A stretch of DNA of 64,000 nt from Camellia lanceoleosa. Lineage: Eukaryota > Streptophyta > Magnoliopsida > Ericales > Theaceae. Below, one piece after another: positions 56,541-64,000 of this stretch. The notes under the pieces were generated by a model. It worked only from the letters and a program-made list of their open reading frames with translations, had not been told where the DNA came from and ran no database searches. Position 1 is the first letter of the stretch. Every line of letters starts with the position of its first letter. Location: contig CM045758.1 of the NCBI GenBank assembly GCA_025200525.1, positions 166,310,261 to 166,374,260 on the forward strand, in the 5' to 3' direction. The position numbers were made by a program, and so were the translations under genes.

Positions 56541-59500
56541 GCTTGTAGGATATCTTGGGTTTGAGAATAACCAGCTTTAGCGGCCCAGCGAGGGACGGTA
56601 ATGATGGTAGTACCGATGGGATGGTTTTGTTTTGGCTATGCTGTTTTGTAACCGGTGAATTATCGTTTTGTAATCATTGGGTTCTGTTGTGTAACCAATG
56701 TGTATTGGAGATGTTGAAACATCAAAATTGCTTATTTATATGTGTGTATCTTTGCTTGTCTATTTCCATGGATTGAGCAGATTGGAGCATGTAATGACTC
56801 TAAAGTTTTATTGATATGACAAGTTGTTATGGGATCGGAAAATTTTGTATTGATGCATATATACACTTGTGACTTGGTTTTGAAATGTGATGGTCGGCGA
56901 GCCATGTTTTGAAATTAAAAAGAGTTGTTGAGGAATGCGTGTTTTGGTAGGGATTACCATGAGGCGAGAACAATTATACTTGCCGGGTATGCGGAATTTC
57001 ATGAGCGCTACTTATTTGATCTTATGTGTGTGGTAGAGATTTTGGTCTACTGTCATGGAAATTCCTCGGGAGAATGTGAATTGTGCGGTTGGCACTAGGT
57101 TTTATAAGTACAACGCGTTGTCTTCAAAAGGTGAATTGCGTATGGTTTTGTTAGGTATAGATTTGTACCCTAAAGGCAGGTTATGGTGACGAATCTCTGT
57201 ATTATTTGGTTGGTTGTTTCTTGTAGAGAGATATTAGTCCTTTACCGTAGTAGTTGTTATTGACGTCGATGGGTGGTGTGCTCGGAGTAGCTGGTATTAT
57301 ATTTCGAATAGTGGTGTAGCAAGCATTTCCTATGTTCTAGGATTCCCTATTGTATTTGGGTGTGAGGGGTGTGTACCTCAATTTTGGGTAAGTTAAGAGA
57401 TGTTGTTGGAAGGATTGATCGGGTGTATAGCCCATAGTTAGTGTGTGCCCTATGTGTAGGGTTACAGTGGTTTGGTGTTTTAAGTTGGGGTTTAGAATGT
57501 CAGTGAGTGTGTTAACAACTTCATTCGTTCTTTTATAGAGTTGGAATGGTAAGACTTGAAAAATCTTGTAAGTCTTTGTGTATGTACTCGAGGTCTGGTT
57601 CAGGGTAATTGTTCTATAAGTATCAACAGATGGTGGGCTGACTAAGAGACTTAGTGTTTTGGTTATACTAGTGTATTGAGTGAGGGGTTGAATGTGGATT
57701 AAAAGGGGCTAACCATATTGGTTATTGAGGGATGAAGGTGTTGCGTTTACTTGTTGTTCGGTTTGGGTGGTTACGTAGTAACGATGGTGTTGTAGCATGG
57801 TAAGCCTATGCAAGTTGACTTGGTGTGAGAGAATAAGTATGTAAGTTTTGTTATTATGAATTCGGTCGAGATTGTGAGTACATTCTTAGAATGAGGGGTT
57901 CAGTGTAGATGTAAGATATCGTGCATTAAGTAAGGAGGTTCTGCTAGTTGGTGTGTGGTGGTGTGTGGTTCATTTGTTGTTATCAAATGAGGTGTAGAAA
58001 GTGATCGGTCATAGGGCAATACCATAAGAATGCCTTGGTAAGGCAATAGTGTGGTTAATGATTGGATTGAGTAGTTTAATATTAGATAGTGCTGGGTCAC
58101 TTTGGTGTGAATATTTGTCGTGTAGTTTCGACAATAGAACTCCGAGTGAGGTAATCAGATCTTGTAGGATGAGTGATGCACTCTGTCAGAGTTGTTTTGA
58201 CCTATTCGGTCCTTGTGTGCATGATGTAAGGTACCAGTGTGAGCATTGACTTGAGATGGTGTATCGTGTTTGACTTGGAAATAGTTCGGTTAGGACTCAA
58301 ATGTGAAGCGAGGATATGCGTGCCACACAGGCATACATGTGAAGGGTGAATGGAAAATCAAAGTACCGTGGGTTAACTTTGAAGAATCCGAAGTGATTTA
58401 TTAGACCTAAGAGGTTGTGTATGGAACTCCATTTCGGAGTTGTTGAGGTTAGACAAAAGTTGGTATTGACACAAAGTTGGGAGAAATTGAGTGGTATGTC
58501 AGTGTTCGGGGACTGGTACGAGTGAATAATGTTGGATAGCTGATTGGTTAATACTTGGGTTGGTTGACATATAGCCACCTCGGGGATAATTTGAAATTGT
58601 GGGTCGTGTAATTAAACGGTGTCTTGATGTGGAACGTAACTTCCACATGAACAGTTGGAAAGTTATTTTGAGTTATAGTAACCGGTTTGAAATTTCAGTT
58701 GAGAACTTTGGCCTTATAAGCACTTTGCGCCATTATGTGATTAGTGGGTGTGCAAAATTTTTTTTTTCCCCTTGTGTTGTTGCATTGTTGGCATTTCAAA
58801 ATTTATAGGGGTCTTCATTATGGAAATTTTGTTTTGGGTATTGCGTCATCACCGTGAGTGTGATGGGTTTTGTTGGATGACTATGTTGAGATTCACTGGA
58901 GGAATGTTGATGAATAATTTGGAGGAAGACCAAAATTGGGTGCTCTTCATAAACTAAAATGTTTTTAGGTCGAAATGTGAAATTGCGATTCTTATTTTGG
59001 GAAAAATAATTTGAAAATCTCTAAGCTTTGCTGTGACCAGTTGTTAATGTAGTGTTTAAATTGTGACGGTGTAATCTGAACACCTTTTGGGGGAAGATTG
59101 AGTATTTTGAAACAAATGAGATAAATAAAGCAATTTCTTTAACCTGGACGAAATATCTTATGAGAAATTAGATTTTTATCTAGCCTGAGTTGCTGGTTAC
59201 AGGTTGCATGTCTTTTGGCAAGGACTTGAAACTTTCAGGCATTAATGTGCCATAACGTTATTGATTATTCGTACTTTATTTTGCGTTCTCGTTCTATGAG
59301 AGTTGACCAAAAGCCTTGTGTACGAGTGGTTTCAAGTTTCCTATGTTGGAGTGTTAAGCACTCAATACTGGTTTGGGTACTGTCAGTAGTCGAGACGTGG
59401 TGGATGTCTTAGAACGCTGTAGTTGTTGAATTTGTCGTTACTGTTATTATTGTCATTGAGTCTTGTGAAGCAGGACTTTTCCATTAATTAAGGTGTTGTG

Positions 59501-60022
59501 GAAACATCACGGGGTTGCGAAAGAAACTTGGGAGCATGAATTGAAGTCCGTGAGAAATATCCGGACTTATTTGTTGATGTTTGAACATATGTCAAGAATT
59601 TAATTTTGTTAATGAAATGTAAAAACATTGTATATGTTTTAAAGTATGGAAACATTATATATATTAAATATGTTTTGGAAACATGGACTAATATGAACAT
59701 TGTATATGAAATGGATGTCTCGGGGACTTAGCTTCAGATAAGCATTACATATGTCTTGAAAATATGGAATATTATGTATGTTGTATCATTTTGATAACAT
59801 TGTATGTGTTGAATAAATTTTGGGAACTTGAGTTGAGTATAAACATTGTAAATGTTTTGGAAATATATGAATTGTGATTCGCTGTTGAAACTTGTGTATC
59901 GAGTTAATGAGAAAAGGTGACCAGAGAATAAGTCATGTTAATTGAAATTAATAAGATTATCATAATGGGAATAATTTGATTGATTTGGCACTTGTCTTGA
60001 AATTTCGGGGACGAAATTCCTT
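56541..60022 (+). other. Element B internal region without recognisable pol core
   Basis: About 3.5 kb, T/G-rich on the + strand, no long frame. I could not find the RT FIDD box, RNase H or integrase motifs. Near 59488-59575 one frame reads IKVLWKHHGVAKETWEHELK, like the end of a chromovirus chromodomain, and 60003-60022 resembles the usual polyprotein end (TTTCGGGGACGAAATTCC). The interior may be very decayed pol or replaced sequence. Confidence 0.55.
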
Positions 60023-60034
60023 AAGGGGGGAGAT

Positions 60035-62245
60035 TATAGCGATCCCGGTTTTGCCCCGGCCTTCATTGTGTTCCAGACTTGGGTTCCGTGATTGAATATT
60101 GTATCCATGTCTTGTTTTTCTCCTTTGACCCTTGATGCTTGAGTTTTAGAACTTGTTGGGCGAGTTTGGGACAGGTTGGTTGTAGTTGGGTCAGATTGTT
60201 GTTGCCCAAGTTTTGGCCTCTTTACTCGAGCGAGGCTTCTTGCGCTCGAGCGAGCTTTTTGTAATTTTCTTCTTCACTCGAGCGAAGTTTCTTGCACTCG
60301 AGCGAGAATTAGGAGTTCTCAGGTTTCCTTTCAGACACAGTATTTTTGGGAGAAGATGAAGTTCTTCGCTTGAGCGAGGCTTCTTGCACTCGAGCGAGCC
60401 TTGTGTTATTTGTTCCTTCGCTCGAGCGAGGTTTCTTGCGCTCGAGTGAGCATGTGTGTCTGTGGCAGACCTGAAGCTTTGCATTGTGCGCTCGAGCGAT
60501 GCTTCTTGTGCTCGAGCAAGGTCACTTGTTGTGTCTGGTCGCTCGAGCGAAGACCACGTATATCAATTCGCAGCAAAGGATTTTTGTATCACTTTTTTGT
60601 ATCTCTTTTCACTCAAAATCCTAATCCGGCAGCCTCTCTCTTTAAAACTCTTTCTCTCTCTACAAATACTCCTTGATCTAAGCATCTCTCTACCCTACTC
60701 CCTTTGTTAAAAAGGTAGAGCACCTTGAGGGCTCTGTGTTGATCCGAATAGATCATGGTTTCGGCTTGTTTGAAGTGTCTCCATCTTCTCGTTTGGTCTC
60801 CTAACGTTAAGGTAGGGATGTTCTATACTTTGTTATGAATTTTAACCTAGTTATTTGTTGTTATGAATATATAGTGAGATTTGGGATGTTTGGAGGAAAT
60901 CTAGAGTTTAGATTCAAATTTATAAAGTGGGGTTTTCATGTGTTGTTGCATATATGATCATGGGGTTGGGTTATGAGGTTGTTTGGTGTTAAAATTGTGG
61001 AATCTAGTCATTTGGTAGAATTTGAGAAAATATGGAGGATTGCCTTAATTTGAGTTAAATAAATTATTTTGTATAAATGATGAAATTGATATGGGAAATA
61101 TGAAATTGAGAGGGTGCATGAATGAATGATGTAGTTGGATTTGTTAAATCACTCACCTATGGAAATCTGATAAATTATCTGTTTAAAAGATTGGATATCT
61201 GTTTAGAAAATATCTGTTTTGGGCTATCGGTGGAGGATACCTATGATTGTTGTAGAAACTGCATGTGGATTAGGTGAATTGAAACCTATCGTTTAATTTA
61301 CCTCATTGAATGTAATGGTATGATTGAGATATTGAATATGTGTCGTAGATAGTCATTGTATATGACGATACTTTTAAATACATTGTATATGTATCATTAT
61401 TTGGGAGGAGATAGGGGATGTACTCCATATGTGATTATGTGCTTTAATACATTGTATATGTATCATTGTTTGGGAGGAGATATGAGATATACTCCATTGT
61501 TTGGGAGGAGATAGGGGATGGACTCTATTTAAAATTAAGTTGGCTAGAGTGTCCAGGGTGAAAGTCCCAAAACCTTATATACATATGGGTGCTGGTTCCC
61601 TCGGACGAAAATTCCGTAAAATAGCAAAATTGAAGTGTTTGAATAATAGTTGTATTGAATTGTGAATCATTGAGTTGTAGTCTCATTTAGGTTGTTTAGA
61701 TAACAATGAACCTGTCTCATGAATTGACTTGGAATTAATTAAATTCTAATGAAGTGAATAATTGGAAATGGATCGAGATATGGGTATCAGTATTGAAAGA
61801 TCATGGAAAAAAAGTAAGTTGGTTATGAATGTGGAGCATTTATCTAGCGCTTATATCTTATTTGAACTTCATATATTGTGTTAGTATATCTCTACTGGGT
61901 TTTGGCTCACCCTACTTGGGAAACCATTTTCAGGTACCAATGACGTGCCACCTCCAAGGAGGTAGCTTGCGAGAATTTAGGAGCTGAAGGCTCTATTTTG
62001 TTGTTTGTTGTTTAGATGCTTAAATGATTATTCAAGCCTAAGGCTTTATACGTAATGAGCTTGTGATTCTCTTTTGTTGTAACCAAGTAATGTCTTGGAA
62101 AAATATAATCCCGAAGGGCATTTATTTATGTTAAACCCTCTCGTATTATCAACTTCATGTAATAAAAGGATTACTTACACTCTGATTTATGTAATTCTTG
62201 TTTATGCTTGGGTTATATTTATGGTATTATTTTGGGGGTGTTACA
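60035..62245 (+). repeat. Element B 3' LTR, 2211 bp
   Basis: Uninterrupted copy of the LTR seen at 40371-41916 plus 46044-46573. Main differences are in the number of CTCGAG units and an expansion of TTTGGGAGGAGATA(G)GGGA repeats at 61400-61520. The CATTT duplication follows. Confidence 0.92.
60228..60560. repeat. CTCGAG-palindrome array in the 3' LTR of element B
   Basis: About eleven copies of CGCTCGAGCGAG and variants. Compared with the 5' LTR it has gained units near 60230-60250 and 60490-60520 and lost one near the end. Confidence 0.85.
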
Positions 62246-62250
62246 CATTT

Positions 62251-64000
62251 TACCCACCTTATTTCTAGACTTAAGACAAGTTCTGAGGTGACTCCTAGTC
62301 GACCTCTCCTGACGCCACAACAATCACTAACACTATGTAAGGAAAAATCATCAGCCTATATTTGCACAACACACCACACTCCCTAAAGTCAATGCCAGAA
62401 TATTAACTCCAAAGCTGCCACACCCATATTAAGATGCCCCACGAGATCAAATATGAATTCAATACCTTCTATAACGCAAACTTACTCAATGACAAATTGT
62501 CATACTGTTAGTAAATTAATCTTCGATTACAATAAAATCTTTCCTAACGAACTTCAAGATACCTCTCTCACTAAAATAGTACATGCTTCTATTACAAAAT
62601 ACTGACAAAATCACATTTTCAGTACTTCAATCCAATCACTACTTAAGCTGCTCAAATCACAAGACACGACACCAACTGCCATATTAAACCCACCACAAAA
62701 GCCTACACAACTTAAGACATCCGGTTACACCAACAAATGTCCATAGTTATATTTACTTTGAAATCTCATCCAAAGTCTCTGATCAGTTTCTAGTACTTAA
62801 ATTCTAAAGATACTGCCACAAGTTATAATGTCACTTATTTACTCGAAGAGATTCTCTCTATCAACAACGATCATTCCAAAACAATCTCCGACCACAAAAC
62901 AAAGGTACTTCACACCAAATTGATTTTCTTGACGAAGTGTCCACCGAATAACTTCATATAAAATGATACCATCACAAAACATCATGGAATAAAATTGAAA
63001 TAAGGAGTCACCCTCTATTAGGCAAAACTAAATATCCTATAATTAAGAAAATCACTTACCACTCAAGATTAAATACACCCAAATTAAACCCAATAATAAT
63101 ATTAGATCAACCTACCAACAACATCAATTCTCACCATCCTTATAACAAAACGAAGTATCAATATAGGGGTTCACAGCTCTTACTCCAAGGACACAAAACA
63201 ATTTTATAACTAAAGGACAATGGATACAAAATAACCTCCACTTCAATTGCATGAAGACCACCGTCACCACACATGCCAAACTTAACCCAAAATGATCACG
63301 TATATTTCTCATATTCACAATTTCTAACCCTTAAGTAAGAGTAACTCTAAGAATTAACACTAATCACTAGTCAGGACCAAGCACAAATTTCCATGAAAAT
63401 ACTCAAATCACAATCATATCAACCATCTCTAAGCACCTAATCATAGTCTCCATAAAATCACAACATTCCCACAAGATCATTTTCAAAAATTTCTCTAAAG
63501 TCATTTGTTTGCTAATACAATTCCCCGAGATACCAGCCACATCATATCCCTAAACATTCGTATATTACACTTGAGTGCATCAACAACCAACTCTGAGAGA
63601 ATTGACTCCGCTAAACCCGAAAACATTCAAAACATGACTACACAATCCAAAATATCTACTCACAAATCACTATATTCACTACTAGTAATTTCACCAAATG
63701 GTGCAATCCCAATTAAATTTAATCTCGTCCCAATCTATTCCAAAATTCTTTACCTAATTCGTTCACTTATGATTTACAACAAAATTCTGAATAAAACAAA
63801 CTCTCTAAGAAACTCATCCCTTACTAAAAAGAATTTATTCACCTTTAACGATAAGACAAATTTAGGGTGAGACCACTAGATAATTGACATTACTATTAAC
63901 AACAACTCAATGTAATTTAAATAATATCATGGTCTATCAAACACAGTGAAGAAGTCAACCTCATTTCTAACCATATAATCAGATCACCACAATTTACACC
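62251..64000 (-). other. Older sequence into which element B inserted
   Basis: A/C-rich on the + strand (T/G-rich on the minus strand), with no recognisable protein domain. It joins 40365 across the CATTT duplication. The composition resembles the non-coding internal region of element B read on the minus strand, so it may be internal sequence of the minus-strand element D; this is inference. A 121-codon frame at 63505-63870 has no family features. Confidence 0.4.

Larger units (their letters stand above)
40371..62245 (+). mobile_element. Element B: Ty3/gypsy retrotransposon with nested insertions, TSD CATTT
   Basis: 5' LTR 40371-46573 (interrupted by a solo LTR) and 3' LTR 60035-62245. Both start TATAGCGATC and end GGTGTTACA. 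The primer site TGGTATCAGAGT is at 46577-46588 and the purine tract AAGGGGGGAGAT at 60023-60034. The duplication CATTT lies at 40366-40370 and 62246-62250. The internal region has a shortened gag split by element A, then about 3 kb without recognisable reverse transcriptase or integrase core, and a chromodomain-like remnant near 59488-59575. It looks non-autonomous. Confidence 0.9.

Overview
The window looks like nuclear DNA of a flowering plant, probably a woody eudicot. It is AT-rich, has plant-type introns, and consists mostly of transposable elements layered inside one another, with a single clearly intact host gene. That gene is an intronless acyl-activating enzyme (AMP-binding acyl-CoA ligase) at 13179-14834 on the + strand, with a C-terminal SRL peroxisomal signal. 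I saw no rRNA, no independent tRNA gene and no CRISPR array.

1-7772: most of an autonomous-type CACTA (En/Spm) DNA transposon on the minus strand. It has a decayed tnp2-type transposase gene and a second, spliced Transposase_24-type gene. Its terminal inverted repeat and a set of short hairpin subterminal repeats lie at 7462-7772; the other end is off the left edge. 7773-13100 is AT-rich intergenic DNA with MITE-like relics, followed by the acyl-CoA ligase gene. 15045-20450 holds many small non-autonomous elements: two copies of a purine-rich element with a central ACGT-core palindrome, a CTTACAC-rich element, two Tourist-like MITEs with TTA target duplications (one a large fold-back) and AT-rich MITE fragments. 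20655-21089 is a complete 435-bp TRIM retrotransposon.

21160-30649: a complete 9.49-kb non-autonomous CACTA element with a TCT target duplication. It carries intron-containing fragments of at least three host genes, all on the + strand: cytosolic malate dehydrogenase, an AGO5-like ARGONAUTE (PAZ to MID) and nicotinate/nicotinamide mononucleotide adenylyltransferase. A possible zinc-finger exon follows. I see no transposase. This is a Pack-CACTA (transduplication) element and the most striking biology in the window.

30650-34540: AT-rich DNA, a MITE, a tRNA-derived SINE on the minus strand, a relic of an LTR starting TGTAGACACC, and the 5' end of a Ty1/copia element (148-bp LTR, primer site, start of gag). 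34541-64000: nested Ty3/gypsy elements. A minus-strand element D (LTR 34541-36543) interrupts the copia gag. Element B (40371-62245, duplication CATTT) has 2.1-2.2-kb LTRs. Its 5' LTR is split by a 4.1-kb solo LTR (41917-46038, duplication CTTGT), and its gag zinc knuckle is split by element A (47464-56102, duplication GCCAC), a decayed Tekay-like chromovirus. Removing A with one GCCAC copy re-forms B's zinc-knuckle pattern, which confirms the layering. A's left LTR is rearranged into an inverted repeat, so both ends of the integrated element are U5 ends.
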